Positions 18,602 to 28,047 are shown, counted from the stretch's first letter. The stretch is DNA of 64,000 bases from Pseudomonas mendocina (GCF_003008615.1 NZ_CP027657.1:2914001-2978000); one strand, 5' to 3'. Notes: a model not told the origin generated them from the letters alone. Program-made: numbers and translations.

Positions 18602-18615
18602 CAAACGCCTGTTTG
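18602..18615. promoter_or_regulatory. PsrA operator
   Basis: CAAAC-GCCT-GTTTG is a perfect match to the PsrA consensus (G/C)AAAC-N2-4-GTTT(G/C). It overlaps the predicted start point of fadE1 transcription, a repressor position. PsrA is the fatty-acid-responsive TetR regulator of Pseudomonas beta-oxidation genes. Confidence 0.8.
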
Positions 18616-18722
18616 ACTGCTTTGGCCGCAACCTAGTGGCCAGGCAACTGGGAGTAATCCCAAAAGCGACCGACAAGCCGGTCCCCCTAACAACTAGGAA
18701 TCCACCGCAGAGGTTTACCGTT

Positions 18723-20528
18723 ATGCCTGACTACAAGGCCCCCTTGCGTGACATTCGTTTCGTTCGCGACGAACTGCTGGGTTACGAAGCGCACTACCAG
18801 AGCCTCCCTGGCTGCCAGGACGCCACTCCAGACATGGTCGATGCCATCCTCGAGGAAGGCGCCAAGTTCTGTGAGCAGGTTCTGGCACCGCTGAACCGTG
18901 TGGGTGACACCGAGGGTTGCACCTGGAGCGAATCCGGTGTGAAAACCCCGACCGGCTTCAAAGAGGCCTATCAGCAGTTCGTCGAAGGCGGCTGGCCGAG
19001 CCTGGCTCATGACGTCGAGCACGGCGGCCAAGGCCTGCCGGAATCGCTCGGTCTGGCTGTCAGCGAGATGGTCGGTTCGGCCAACTGGTCCTGGGGCATG
19101 TACCCCGGCCTGAGCCATGGCGCGATGAACACCCTGAGCGCTCACGGCACCGACGAGCAGAAGCACACCTACCTGACCAAGCTGGTTTCCGGCGAGTGGA
19201 CCGGCACCATGTGCCTGACCGAGCCGCATTGCGGCACCGACCTGGGCATGCTGCGCACCAAGGCCGAACCGCAGGCTGACGGTAGCTACAAGGTCACCGG
19301 CACCAAGATCTTTATTTCCGCTGGTGAGCACGACATGGCCGACAACATCGTCCATATCGTTCTGGCCCGCCTGCCCGATGCACCGGCTGGTACCAAGGGT
19401 ATCTCGCTGTTCATCGTGCCGAAGTTCCTGCCCAACGCCGAAGGTGGCGTAGGCGAGCGCAACGCCGTTTCCTGTGGCTCCATCGAACACAAGATGGGTA
19501 TTCACGGCAACGCCACCTGCGTGATGAACTTCGACGGTGCGACCGGCTTCCTGATCGGCCCGGCCAACAAAGGCCTGAACTGCATGTTCACCTTCATGAA
19601 CACCGCTCGTCTGGGTACCGCGCTGCAAGGCCTGGCTCACGCCGAAGTCGGTTTTCAGGGTGGCATCAAGTACGCTCGCGAGCGTCTGCAGATGCGTTCG
19701 CTGACTGGCCCGAAAGCGCCGGAAAAAGCCGCTGACCCGATCATCGTGCACCCGGACGTACGCCGCATGCTGCTGACCATGAAGGCGTTCGCCGAAGGCA
19801 ACCGCGCCATGGTCTACTTCACTGCCAAGCAAGTGGATATCGTTCAGCACAGCCAGAACGAAGAAGAGAAGAAAGCCGCTGACGAGCTGCTGGCTTTCCT
19901 GACCCCGATCGCCAAGGCCTTCATGACCGAAGTGGGCTTCGAAGCCGCTTCCCATGGCATGCAGATCTACGGTGGCCACGGCTTCATCAGCGAGTGGGGC
20001 ATGGAGCAGAACCTGCGTGACTGTCGCATCTCCATGATGTACGAAGGCACCACCGGCGTTCAGGCACTCGACCTGCTGGGCCGCAAGGTGCTGATGACTC
20101 AGGGCGGCGCTCTGAAGAACTTCACCAAGATCGTGCACAAGTTCTGTCAGGCCAACGAAGGCAACGACGCCGTCAAGGAATTCGTCGAGCCGCTGGCCAA
20201 GCTGAACAAGGAGTGGGGCGACATCACCATGAAGATCGGCATGGCCGCGATGAAAGATCGCGAGGAAGTCGGTGCCGCCTCCGTGGACTACCTGATGTAC
20301 TCCGGTTACGCCTGCCTGGCCTACTTCTGGGCCGACATGGCGCGTCTGGCTGCCGAGAAGCTGGCTGCTGGTACTGACGATGAGGCTTTCTACAAGGCCA
20401 AGCTGCAGACCGCTCGCTTCTACTTCGCGCGCATCCTGCCGCGTACCCGCATGCATGTCGAAGCCATGCTGTCCGGTGCCAACAACCTGATGGATATGGA
20501 AGAAGAGCATTTCGCTCTGGGCTTCTGA
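18723..20528 (+). CDS. fadE1: Long-chain acyl-CoA dehydrogenase (FadE1-like)
   Basis: A 601-residue flavoprotein of the large acyl-CoA dehydrogenase type with the extra C-terminal domain. It catalyses the first, alpha/beta-dehydrogenating step of beta-oxidation. CLTEPHCGTDLG marks the FAD/substrate region and MYEGTTGVQALDLLG the C-terminal helical part. It resembles PA0506-type FadE1 and is about 60% identical by eye to the second copy 1.6 kb downstream. The start at 18723 (MPDYKAPLRDI) matches the paralogue's start (MADYKAPLRDM). Confidence 0.9.
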   Translation: MPDYKAPLRDIRFVRDELLGYEAHYQSLPGCQDATPDMVDAILEEGAKFCEQVLAPLNRVGDTEGCTWSESGVKTPTGFKEAYQQFVEGGWPSLAHDVEHGGQGLPESLGLAVSEMVGSANWSWGMYPGLSHGAMNTLSAHGTDEQKHTYLTKLVSGEWTGTMCLTEPHCGTDLGMLRTKAEPQADGSYKVTGTKIFISAGEHDMADNIVHIVLARLPDAPAGTKGISLFIVPKFLPNAEGGVGERNAVSCGSIEHKMGIHGNATCVMNFDGATGFLIGPANKGLNCMFTFMNTARLGTALQGLAHAEVGFQGGIKYARERLQMRSLTGPKAPEKAADPIIVHPDVRRMLLTMKAFAEGNRAMVYFTAKQVDIVQHSQNEEEKKAADELLAFLTPIAKAFMTEVGFEAASHGMQIYGGHGFISEWGMEQNLRDCRISMMYEGTTGVQALDLLGRKVLMTQGGALKNFTKIVHKFCQANEGNDAVKEFVEPLAKLNKEWGDITMKIGMAAMKDREEVGAASVDYLMYSGYACLAYFWADMARLAAEKLAAGTDDEAFYKAKLQTARFYFARILPRTRMHVEAMLSGANNLMDMEEEHFALGF

Positions 20529-20546
20529 GTCCTGATCGGTTGAACC

Positions 20547-20581
20547 ACAACGCCGCCCTCAGGGGCGGCGTTGTCGTTTTT
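20547..20581 (+). terminator. Rho-independent terminator
   Basis: The stem AACGCCGCCC/GGGCGGCGTT with loop TCAG is followed by GTCGTTTTT. It closes fadE1. Confidence 0.85.
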
Positions 20582-20643
20582 GCACTGGGCATTGAAGTGA
20601 ATGTCGCATCCTGTCGCTGTTTTCAAGAGTCGAAGCAGGCAGA

Positions 20644-21963
20644 ATGCCTTCATCTCTCGTTCGGGATGCCAGCGTGATCCGTCCGGCCAATCTGCGCCTC
20701 AGCCATTTCTACTCGTCGTTGCCTTTGCTGGTCGGCGGGTTGGTAGCTGCACGCTTGCCGGTGCTGAGCGAATTCTTCATCTCCCTGTTCAATGTCTTGC
20801 CGACTTTGCTGTTGCTGCTCGGCGGCGCGTTCTGTCTGGTCTATGGCCGCCAGCGTGAAGTCTTTCTGCTGCTGGTGTTGTATGTCAGCTACTTCCTGCT
20901 GGACATCCAGATCGACCACTTTCGCGATAGCGGGCAGGTGCGTGACGACGCGGCGCTGGTTTTCCATCTGATCTGCCTGCTGCTGCCACTGCTCTACGCG
21001 CTCTATGGCTGCTGGGAGGAGCGCTCGCATCTGCTGCAGGACATCTTCGCCCGCGCGTTGGTGCTGTTGGCGGTCAGCGCGGTGGCTTTCGGCCTGGGGC
21101 GGCGTTATCCACAAGGGATCGCCGACTGGCTGGCGCAGATTCACTGGCCATCCCTGCACGGCGCCTGGATGAGCCTGGCGCAGTTGGTGTACCTGGCATT
21201 CCTGGTCGCTTTCATCGCGCTGCTGGTGCAGTACTTGCGTCGCCCGCGGCCGCTGCATGCTGCGCAGTTGGTGGGACTTCTCGGGCTGCTGTGGATGCTG
21301 CCGCAGGTGTTCATCCTGGCCAATGCGCTGCAGGTGATGATCAGCATGGTGATGCTCATGTTGGTCGCCGCAGTTGCGCATGAGGCCTACCAGATGGCCT
21401 TCCGTGACGAGCTGACCGGTTTGCCTGGGCGACGTGCGCTCAATGAGCGTCTGCAGCGCCTGGGCCGCGATTATGTGATCGCCATGGTCGACGTCGACCA
21501 CTTCAAGAAATTCAACGATACCCACGGCCATGACGTCGGCGATCAGGTGCTGCGCCTGGTTGCCAGCCAACTGCGCAAGGTCGCTGGTGGCGGTAAGGCG
21601 TATCGCTATGGCGGTGAGGAATTCACCCTGCTGTTTCCAGGCAAGAGCCTGGAGCAGTGCTTGCCGCACCTGGAGGCGGTACGCCTGGCCATCGAGCAGT
21701 ACCGCATGCAACTGCGTGACAAACAGAGTCGGCCGCATGACGACCAGGAGGGTAAGCAGCGCCGTGCCGGCAAGGCGGCTAGCGAAGTCTCGGTGACCGT
21801 GAGCATGGGTGTTGCCGAGCGTCAGGCTGAGCAGCGTAGTCCGCAGGAAGTGATCAAGGAGGCGGACAAGGCGCTGTACAGCGCCAAAGCGGCTGGACGT
21901 AATTGCATTCGCAGTGCCGGGCAGCGGCGGGGCGCGGTCAAGCTGGCACCGAGTCGTGAATAG
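20644..21963 (+). CDS. Membrane diguanylate cyclase (GGDEF)
   Basis: A 439-residue protein. Six or seven transmembrane helices (about 20-245) form a membrane sensor, and a GGDEF domain follows with DVDHFKKFND and the active-site loop YGGEEF. The inhibitory RxxD site normally placed five residues before the loop is absent (AGGG there), so product feedback inhibition may be lost. A Lys/Arg-rich insertion (about residues 360-383) lies between the GGEEF and the SVTVSMGV strand. The signal sensed is unknown. It is a single gene between the two fadE genes. Confidence 0.88.
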   Translation: MPSSLVRDASVIRPANLRLSHFYSSLPLLVGGLVAARLPVLSEFFISLFNVLPTLLLLLGGAFCLVYGRQREVFLLLVLYVSYFLLDIQIDHFRDSGQVRDDAALVFHLICLLLPLLYALYGCWEERSHLLQDIFARALVLLAVSAVAFGLGRRYPQGIADWLAQIHWPSLHGAWMSLAQLVYLAFLVAFIALLVQYLRRPRPLHAAQLVGLLGLLWMLPQVFILANALQVMISMVMLMLVAAVAHEAYQMAFRDELTGLPGRRALNERLQRLGRDYVIAMVDVDHFKKFNDTHGHDVGDQVLRLVASQLRKVAGGGKAYRYGGEEFTLLFPGKSLEQCLPHLEAVRLAIEQYRMQLRDKQSRPHDDQEGKQRRAGKAASEVSVTVSMGVAERQAEQRSPQEVIKEADKALYSAKAAGRNCIRSAGQRRGAVKLAPSRE

Positions 21964-22135
21964 GCACTTTGCAGACGAATGGTCACGGCCATTTTTGGCT
22001 TTTTGGCAGGGTGTTTTCAGGTCAAGCACTTGGTGACTTTTTGTGAATTATTGGTCACAACACGACCCTATGTGTCTATAAAGTTGTTCCAGTAAACTCG
22101 GCCATCTCACGTAAGTCCGTTTTCGAGGATGTGTC

Positions 22136-23914
22136 ATGGCCGATTACAAAGCCCCCCTGCGCGACATGCGCTTCGTGCTCAATGAAGTATTCGAAGTCTC
22201 CAAGCTCTGGGCCGAGTTGCCGGCCCTGGCCGAAGTGGTGGATGCCGATACCGCCAGCGCCATCCTGGAAGAAGCTGGCAAGGTCACCGCGGGCAGCATC
22301 GCTCCGTTGAACCGTAGTGGCGACGAGGAAGGCTGCTCCTGGGACAACGGCGCGGTGAAAACCCCGGCCGGTTTCCCCGAGGCCTACCAGACCTATGCCG
22401 AAGGTGGCTGGGTCGGTGTGGGTGGCTCGCCCGAGTTCGGCGGCATGGGCATGCCCAAGGTGATCGGCGCCCAGGTCGAGGAGATGGTCAACTCGGCCAA
22501 CCTGTCTTTCGGCCTGTACCCGATGCTGACTGCCGGTGCCTGCCTGTCGATCCTCAATCACGCCAGCGAAAAGCTGAAGGCGCAGTACCTGCCGAACATG
22601 TACGCCGGTGTCTGGGCCGGTTCCATGTGCCTGACCGAGCCGCACGCCGGTACCGACCTGGGCATCATCCGCACCAAGGCCGAACCTCAGGCCGATGGCA
22701 GCTACAAGATCAGCGGTACCAAGATCTTCATCACCGGCGGTGAGCACGACCTGACCGAGAACATCATCCATCTGGTGCTGGCCAAGCTGCCGGACGCACC
22801 GGCTGGCCCGAAAGGCATCTCGTTGTTCATCGTGCCGAAAGTGATGGTCAATGCCGACGGTTCACTGGGCGAGAACAACTCGCTGGGTTGCGGCTCCATC
22901 GAGCACAAGATGGGCATCAAGGCTTCGGCCACCTGCGTGATGAACTTCGACGGTGCCACCGGTTATCTGGTTGGCGAGGTGAACAAGGGGCTCAATGCCA
23001 TGTTCACCATGATGAACTACGAGCGCCTGGGCGTCGGCATCCAGGGCCTGGCTCTGGGTGAGCGCAGCTACCAGAGCGCCATCGAATACGCCCGCGAGCG
23101 TATCCAGAGCCGCGCGCCGACCGGCCCGGTGGCCAAGGACAAGGCGGCTGACCCGATCATCGTGCATCCGGACGTGCGCCGCATGCTGCTGACCATGAAG
23201 GCTTTGAACGAGGGCGGCCGTGCCTTCTCCAGCTACGTCGCCATGCAGCTCGATACCGCCAAGTACAGCGAGGACAAGGCAACCGCCAAGCGCGCCGACG
23301 AGCTGGTGGCGCTGCTGACTCCGGTGGCCAAGGCCTTCCTCACCGACATGGCGCTGGAAACCACCGTGCACGGCCAGCAGATCTTCGGCGGCCACGGCTT
23401 CATTCGCGAGTGGGGTCAGGAACAACTTGTTCGGGATTGCCGTATCACCCAGATCTACGAAGGCACCAACGGCATCCAGTCGCTGGATCTGATGGGTCGC
23501 AAGATCGTCGGTAGTGGTGGCAGCTTCTACGCACACCTGGCTGACGAGATCAAAGCCTTCATCGCTTCGGCCGATTCCAGTCTCGGTGAGTTCACCAGGC
23601 CGCTGGCCGCCGCCGTGCAGAACCTCGACGAGCTGACCGCCTGGGTGCTGGATCGTGCCAAGGGCAACCCCAACGAAATTGGGGCCGCGTCGGTGGAGTA
23701 CCTGCACGTGTTCGGCTATACCGCCTACGCCTACATGTGGGCGTTGATGGCGCGTGCAGCCCAGGGGAAGGAAGGTCAGGACGAGTTTTACGCCAGCAAG
23801 TTGGGCACTGCGCGCTTCTACTTCGCTCGCCTGTTGCCACGCATTCACTCGCTGAGTGCCTCGGTCAAGGCTGGCAGTGAAAGCCTATACCTGCTGAACG
23901 CTGAGCAGTTCTAA
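22136..23914 (+). CDS. fadE2: Acyl-CoA dehydrogenase (FadE2-like)
   Basis: A 592-residue acyl-CoA dehydrogenase with the large C-terminal extension, a paralogue of fadE1 upstream. The same landmarks are present: CLTEPHAGTDLG, NFDGATGYLVGE, and IYEGTNGIQSLDLMGRK at the C-terminal part. Pseudomonas FadE1/FadE2 pairs have overlapping chain-length ranges. GAGGA lies before the ATG. No PsrA-like box is seen upstream; a TTGTGA-N8-TCACAA palindrome is there instead (22041-22060). The gene ends at a bidirectional terminator. Confidence 0.9.
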   Translation: MADYKAPLRDMRFVLNEVFEVSKLWAELPALAEVVDADTASAILEEAGKVTAGSIAPLNRSGDEEGCSWDNGAVKTPAGFPEAYQTYAEGGWVGVGGSPEFGGMGMPKVIGAQVEEMVNSANLSFGLYPMLTAGACLSILNHASEKLKAQYLPNMYAGVWAGSMCLTEPHAGTDLGIIRTKAEPQADGSYKISGTKIFITGGEHDLTENIIHLVLAKLPDAPAGPKGISLFIVPKVMVNADGSLGENNSLGCGSIEHKMGIKASATCVMNFDGATGYLVGEVNKGLNAMFTMMNYERLGVGIQGLALGERSYQSAIEYARERIQSRAPTGPVAKDKAADPIIVHPDVRRMLLTMKALNEGGRAFSSYVAMQLDTAKYSEDKATAKRADELVALLTPVAKAFLTDMALETTVHGQQIFGGHGFIREWGQEQLVRDCRITQIYEGTNGIQSLDLMGRKIVGSGGSFYAHLADEIKAFIASADSSLGEFTRPLAAAVQNLDELTAWVLDRAKGNPNEIGAASVEYLHVFGYTAYAYMWALMARAAQGKEGQDEFYASKLGTARFYFARLLPRIHSLSASVKAGSESLYLLNAEQF

Positions 23915-23928
23915 GTACCGCGCAAAAC

Positions 23929-23959
23929 AAAAGCCCCGGCGATAGTGCCGGGGCTTTTT
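23929..23959. terminator. Bidirectional rho-independent terminator
   Basis: AAAAGCCCCGGC-GATAGT-GCCGGGGCTTTTT lies between the convergent fadE2 and oprD-family genes, with a run of A on one side and T on the other. Confidence 0.93.
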
Positions 23960-23974
23960 GCATTTACAGGTGAC

Positions 23975-25318
23975 TCAGAAAATTTCGTAGGGGTACTCGA
24001 AAATCACCCGTACCTGATCGGCGTCGCCGTCCCAGCCGGCCGCGCCAGAGATACGGTGGGTCGCCCAGCGTACACGGGTGGCAAGGTTCTTGGCCGGGCC
24101 GCTCTGCACCACATACTTGATGTCGACGTCGCGCTCCCAGTGCTCTTCGCCATCGGCGCCAGCGTAGAGCCCTGCATAGGCACTGCCACTACCGGCCAGT
24201 TTGCTGCCATCGATGTCGGTGCCTTTGATGTAGCGAATGCCAAAGGACAGGCCGGGAATGCCGTAACTGGCGAAGTCGAGGTTGTAGAACGCCCCGTAAG
24301 ACTTCTCGTTCGGGCCGTTGAAGTCCACCAACTGCGAGGAGTTGGCCAGGTAGATGGAGTCGTGGAAGGTGCCTGGGCCGAGGCCGAGGTAATCGAATGG
24401 CTGGTCGCCGTCGATCTCCTGGTAGGTCAGCTTGAAGGTGTGCGCGCCGAGGGTATAGGCCGCGGCTAGCGAGTAGGCGGTGGTGTCGATCTTGCCCGCT
24501 TTCTTCTTGCCGTCATCATCGGTCTGATAGATGTTGAAGTCGAAGTTCAACTTCTGGTCGTCGCTGATCGGGAAGGTGTAGTTGAGGTTACCGTAATACT
24601 GGCGCCAGATGTCCGTGTACTCGGAGCCGTAAAGGCTGGCCGTCAGGTTGTCGGTGATGGTGAAGTTGCCACCGACGAAGTCGACGGTGTCGGTGCTCAC
24701 GCCCGCATAGGCGGCCCAGAAATCATCGTCGCTGTTGGTGCTGTTGAAGTCCTTGGCGGCGGTCAGGTGAGCGGCCTCGAAGTTGGCCTTCGAGAATTCG
24801 TTGCTGGTCAGCCAGAGACCGGTCGCGGTGCCGGGCACCAGGCGTGCATCGGCGGCAGCAAATACCGGGTTGTACGGTCGCAGATTGTTGCCGTATTTCA
24901 GCTCGGTGTTGGAGATGCGCATTTTGACGTTGGCACCCACCGAGCCCGCGGTGTCGGCAGCCCCCTCGCCATCGGGAACCAGAACCCCGGCAGTGCCCGC
25001 GTGACCGCGCCCGCCGTCGAGTTTTATCAATCCATAAGCACTGGCATCGATGCCGAAGCCGACAGTGCCCTGGGTGTAACCCGAGGTGTAGTCCAGACGC
25101 AGGCCCTGACCCCACTCGCGACGGTCGGCATCCCACTGCGGGCTGTTTTTGTAGGTGTGGTAGTCATGGTGCCAATACATGTTGCGTGCCAGAAAGCTCA
25201 GATGGCTGTCTTCTATGAAACCCTGGCTTTCGGCTTGGCTGGCCAGTGCCAGTGCCAATGGCGAGGCCGTTGCGGCGCTGATGGCCAGGGCCAGTAGTGA
25301 TTTTCTGCTCAATGACAT
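23975..25318 (-). CDS. OprD family outer-membrane porin
   Basis: A 447-residue porin with a typical signal peptide (MSLSRKSLLALAI ... ALALA) and the OprD-family start of the mature part (GFIEDSHLSFLARNMYW). The C-terminus ends in phenylalanine (YPYEIF), as needed for BAM assembly. OprD members are substrate-specific channels for amino acids and small organic acids. The gene is divergent from hutI, and two HutC-type palindromes lie between them, so uptake of histidine or urocanate is a reasonable inference. The start at 25318 has GGAG upstream. Confidence 0.92.
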   Translation of the reverse strand: MSLSRKSLLALAISAATASPLALALASQAESQGFIEDSHLSFLARNMYWHHDYHTYKNSPQWDADRREWGQGLRLDYTSGYTQGTVGFGIDASAYGLIKLDGGRGHAGTAGVLVPDGEGAADTAGSVGANVKMRISNTELKYGNNLRPYNPVFAAADARLVPGTATGLWLTSNEFSKANFEAAHLTAAKDFNSTNSDDDFWAAYAGVSTDTVDFVGGNFTITDNLTASLYGSEYTDIWRQYYGNLNYTFPISDDQKLNFDFNIYQTDDDGKKKAGKIDTTAYSLAAAYTLGAHTFKLTYQEIDGDQPFDYLGLGPGTFHDSIYLANSSQLVDFNGPNEKSYGAFYNLDFASYGIPGLSFGIRYIKGTDIDGSKLAGSGSAYAGLYAGADGEEHWERDVDIKYVVQSGPAKNLATRVRWATHRISGAAGWDGDADQVRVIFEYPYEIF

Positions 25319-25445
25319 TGCTTGCTCTCCGTATGTTTTTATACATCGTTGGCGGCAGAGAAAGGGGTGTCGCGTCCTCCCTTGCATCAGGCGAGAGTGT
25401 TGAAAGGGCCGATGTGCTGGCCGAAAAGCAGCGAAATCCCCCAAT

Positions 25446-25464
25446 GGTTCGTCAGAAACGAACC
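25446..25464. promoter_or_regulatory. Dyad operator candidate 1
   Basis: GGTTCGTcagaaACGAACC is a perfect 7-bp-arm inverted repeat about 128 bases upstream of the oprD-family start. Its centre resembles that of the second dyad 72 bases away. The cognate regulator is unknown. Confidence 0.5.
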
Positions 25465-25517
25465 TCGGCGGAGGTTACGTAGCCAAGGGCAGGGTTGGCG
25501 GGCGGGAGCGACACTCA

Positions 25518-25536
25518 TTGGTCAGAAACCGACCAA
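25518..25536. promoter_or_regulatory. Dyad operator candidate 2
   Basis: TTGGTCagaaaccGACCAA is a perfect 6-bp-arm inverted repeat that shares GTCAGAAAC with dyad 1. The two centres are about 72 bases (seven helical turns) apart. Confidence 0.5.
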
Positions 25537-25666
25537 GTGGCGCATAGACATCGGATGGTGTCGCTTCCAGATTCGTGCTTTCAGTGGCGCAGACCAGTTG
25601 CACGAGGAGGCGTTGGCAGATCAGGCCAAACCCGGAGCTTTACGTTGCCCGGGATTTTCTAGTTTA

Positions 25667-25676
25667 TGTATATACA
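25667..25676. promoter_or_regulatory. HutC operator (distal)
   Basis: TGTATATACA matches the TGTA-N2-TACA pattern reported for Pseudomonas HutC. It is embedded in ATGTATATACAT. Confidence 0.7.
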
Positions 25677-25856
25677 TTTGGTGGGCGGAGAAGCTCTAGA
25701 ATGGCGCTCGTCCATAATGACCTTATGGCAGCTTTCACCTACCAGATGCACTTTTCTCTGTTTGAAACCTGAGTTCCCATAGAAAACCATATCCGTCTCA
25801 GCTGCTGCTGATCCATTCAGCGAGCATGGCTTGACGCAATTAATACTGCCTCATAT

Positions 25857-25866
25857 TGTATATACA
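25857..25866. promoter_or_regulatory. HutC operator (proximal to hutI)
   Basis: The site is TGTATATACA within ATTGTATATACAAAT, 21 bases before the hutI start codon. Binding here would block hutI transcription or elongation. It is the same core as the site 190 bases upstream. Confidence 0.8.
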
Positions 25867-25886
25867 AATTAATCGCGGAGAATCCC

Positions 25887-27104
25887 ATGTCGACTGAGTC
25901 GATGCCCAGGCAGATCTGGCGCGATATGCAGGTCTTCGATGGTCTGGAATTGCTAGACGAAGCGATGACCGTGCTGGTAGCCGATGGGCGCATCGCCGGG
26001 CTGTGGCCGGCGCGTGAGTTCGATGAAGCACATGCCCAGGGCGCAGTCGAAGCTGGGCGAGGTGGAGTGATGACCCCCGGCCTGGTCGATTGCCATACCC
26101 ACCTGGTGTATGCCGGGAATCGTGCCGGCGAATTCGAGCAGCGCCTGGAAGGGGCGAGCTACGAGGAAATCGCTCGCGCCGGTGGTGGCATCCTCAGCAG
26201 CGTACGCGCCACTCGCGCGGCCAGCGAAGACGAACTGATCGCTGTCAGCTTGCCGCGTCTCGATGCGCTGCTGGCCGATGGTGTGACTACTGTCGAGATC
26301 AAGTCCGGCTACGGCCTGACGGTAGCCGATGAACTGAAGATGCTGCGCGTGGCGCGCCGGCTCGGCGAACTGCGTCCTGTGCGTGTGATCACCACGCTGC
26401 TTGGCGCCCATGCCTTGCCGCCGGAATATGCCGGTCGCGCCGACGACTACGTGAGCCTGGTCTGCGACGAGATGATTCCGGCCGCCGCTGCCGAGGGCCT
26501 GGCCGATGCGGTGGACGTGTTCTGCGAGGGCATCGGTTTTTCCCCGGCACAATGTGAGCGCATCTATCGAGCGGCCAAGGTGCACGGTCTGGCGATCAAG
26601 GCCCATGCCGAGCAGCTGTCCAACCTTGGGGGTAGCGCTCTGGCTGCACGCTATGGCGCGCTGTCCGCCGACCATGTCGAATACCTCGACGAAGCTGGTG
26701 TGCGCGCCATGGCCGAAGCCGGCACTGTCGCCGTGCTGCTGCCTGGGGCTTTTCAGGTATTGCGCGAAACCCAGTTGCCGCCCATCGATCTGCTGCGCCA
26801 ATACGGTGTACCCATGGCGGTGGCCAGCGATGCCAACCCCGGCACTTCGCCAATCTGCCTGCCGACGTTGATGGCGCACCTGGCTTGCACACTATTTCGT
26901 CTCACTCCGAGCGAGGCGCTGGCCGGCATGACCGCAAACGGCGCCCGCGCACTTGGCCTACCCGAGCTGGGGCGTATCGCTGTCGATGCACCCGCTGATC
27001 TCTGCGTCTGGGACATCCAGCAACCGGCCGAACTGGCCTATGCAGTGCAGGCCGGGCGCCTGCGCCAGCGTGTGTTCAATGGAGCCATCAGCCATGACCG
27101 TTGA
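25887..27104 (+). CDS. hutI: Imidazolonepropionase
   Basis: A 405-residue amidohydrolase that opens imidazolonepropionate to formiminoglutamate, the third step of histidine breakdown. The metal-binding motif is [10 protein letters not shown], and ATSDANP-like [11 protein letters not shown] lies near the C-terminus. GGAG precedes the ATG. It is the first gene of the hut cluster, under a HutC site, and overlaps hutG by 11 bases. Confidence 0.96.
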   Translation: MSTESMPRQIWRDMQVFDGLELLDEAMTVLVADGRIAGLWPAREFDEAHAQGAVEAGRGGVMTPGLVDCHTHLVYAGNRAGEFEQRLEGASYEEIARAGGGILSSVRATRAASEDELIAVSLPRLDALLADGVTTVEIKSGYGLTVADELKMLRVARRLGELRPVRVITTLLGAHALPPEYAGRADDYVSLVCDEMIPAAAAEGLADAVDVFCEGIGFSPAQCERIYRAAKVHGLAIKAHAEQLSNLGGSALAARYGALSADHVEYLDEAGVRAMAEAGTVAVLLPGAFQVLRETQLPPIDLLRQYGVPMAVASDANPGTSPICLPTLMAHLACTLFRLTPSEALAGMTANGARALGLPELGRIAVDAPADLCVWDIQQPAELAYAVQAGRLRQRVFNGAISHDR

Positions 27105-28029
27105 TCGTCATTCGATGGAGGCCTGGAGGGGGCGCGTTGATCCCGAAGCGGATAGCACCCGCTGGCATCAGCGTATCCAGACGCTGGTCGAGGGCAGCGA
27201 GCCTGGCCTGGCGTTGTTGGGTTTTGCTTGCGATGAAGGCGTGCGCCGCAATCATGGGCGGGTGGGGGCTGCGGGCGGTCCATTGGCGCTGCGCAAGGCA
27301 CTGGCCAATCTGGCCTGGCACCGCCTGGCGCCGGCTTATGACGTTGGCGACGTCTGCTGCGAGGATGGCGACTTGGAGGCGGCGCAGGCGCGCCTTGGCC
27401 GCAAGGTCTGCGCGCTGCTGGACGCCGGCCACTTGCCGCTGGTGCTCGGCGGCGGGCACGAGGTGGCGTTCGGCAGTTGGTCAGGCCTGGCTGAGCATCT
27501 GAGTCGGAAGGCCGTCCCACGAATCGGCATCGTCAACTTCGACGCGCATTTCGACCTGCGCGACCCGGCCCATGTGCACTCCTCCGGTACGCCGTTTGCG
27601 CAGATCGCCGAGCAGAGTGCGGCGCGTGGCTGGCCGTTCCGCTACGCCTGCCTGGGCGTCAGCCGCGCCAGCAATACCCGTGCGTTATTTGCCCGCGCCG
27701 CCGAACTGAACGTGCTGGTGCATGAGGATCACGAGATTCGCGAGTCGACCCTCGATGCTATCGGCGCCGAGCTCGACGCCTTCGCTGCCGACTGCGATGC
27801 GCTCTACCTGACCATCGATATCGATGTGTTGCCCGCCTGCGAAGCGCCTGGTGTCAGCGCCCCGGCCGCGCGTGGCGTGCGTCTGGAGTTGCTTGAGCCA
27901 CTGCTCGAACGACTCAAGGCCAGCGGCAAGCTGCGTCTGATCGACTTCGCCGAGCTCAACCCCGAATACGACATCGACAACCGCACCGCCAAGGCGGCAG
28001 CGCGCCTGATCCATCTGCTCAGCCTCTGA
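27094..28029 (+). CDS. hutG: Formimidoylglutamase (ureohydrolase family)
   Basis: A 311-residue arginase/agmatinase-fold enzyme that splits formiminoglutamate to glutamate and formamide. The binuclear metal ligands are visible in [18 protein letters not shown] and TIDIDVLP, followed by [10 protein letters not shown]. This is the four-step (Klebsiella-type) HutG and not the N-formylglutamate deformylase that carries the same name in P. aeruginosa; no hutF is in the window. The start at 27094 overlaps hutI by 11 bases and has GGAG in front. Confidence 0.93.
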   Translation: MTVDRHSMEAWRGRVDPEADSTRWHQRIQTLVEGSEPGLALLGFACDEGVRRNHGRVGAAGGPLALRKALANLAWHRLAPAYDVGDVCCEDGDLEAAQARLGRKVCALLDAGHLPLVLGGGHEVAFGSWSGLAEHLSRKAVPRIGIVNFDAHFDLRDPAHVHSSGTPFAQIAEQSAARGWPFRYACLGVSRASNTRALFARAAELNVLVHEDHEIRESTLDAIGAELDAFAADCDALYLTIDIDVLPACEAPGVSAPAARGVRLELLEPLLERLKASGKLRLIDFAELNPEYDIDNRTAKAAARLIHLLSL

Positions 28030-28035
28030 GCGCCG

Positions 28036-28047
28036 AACAACAAGAGG
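28036..28047 (+). promoter_or_regulatory. Crc/Hfq CA motif at the hutU ribosome site
   Basis: AACAACAA (28036-28043) fits the AAnAAnAA catabolite-repression motif and runs directly into the GAGG ribosome site of hutU. Hfq with Crc would block hutU translation while preferred carbon sources are present. Confidence 0.8.

Larger units (their letters stand above)
25319..25886. other. oprD-hutI intergenic control region
   Basis: This 568-base stretch has no gene. It contains two TGTATATACA HutC-type palindromes (25667 and 25857) and two unrelated dyads built around GTCAGAAAC (25446 and 25518). The spacing suggests at least two regulators acting on the divergent oprD and hutI transcription units. 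Confidence 0.7.
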
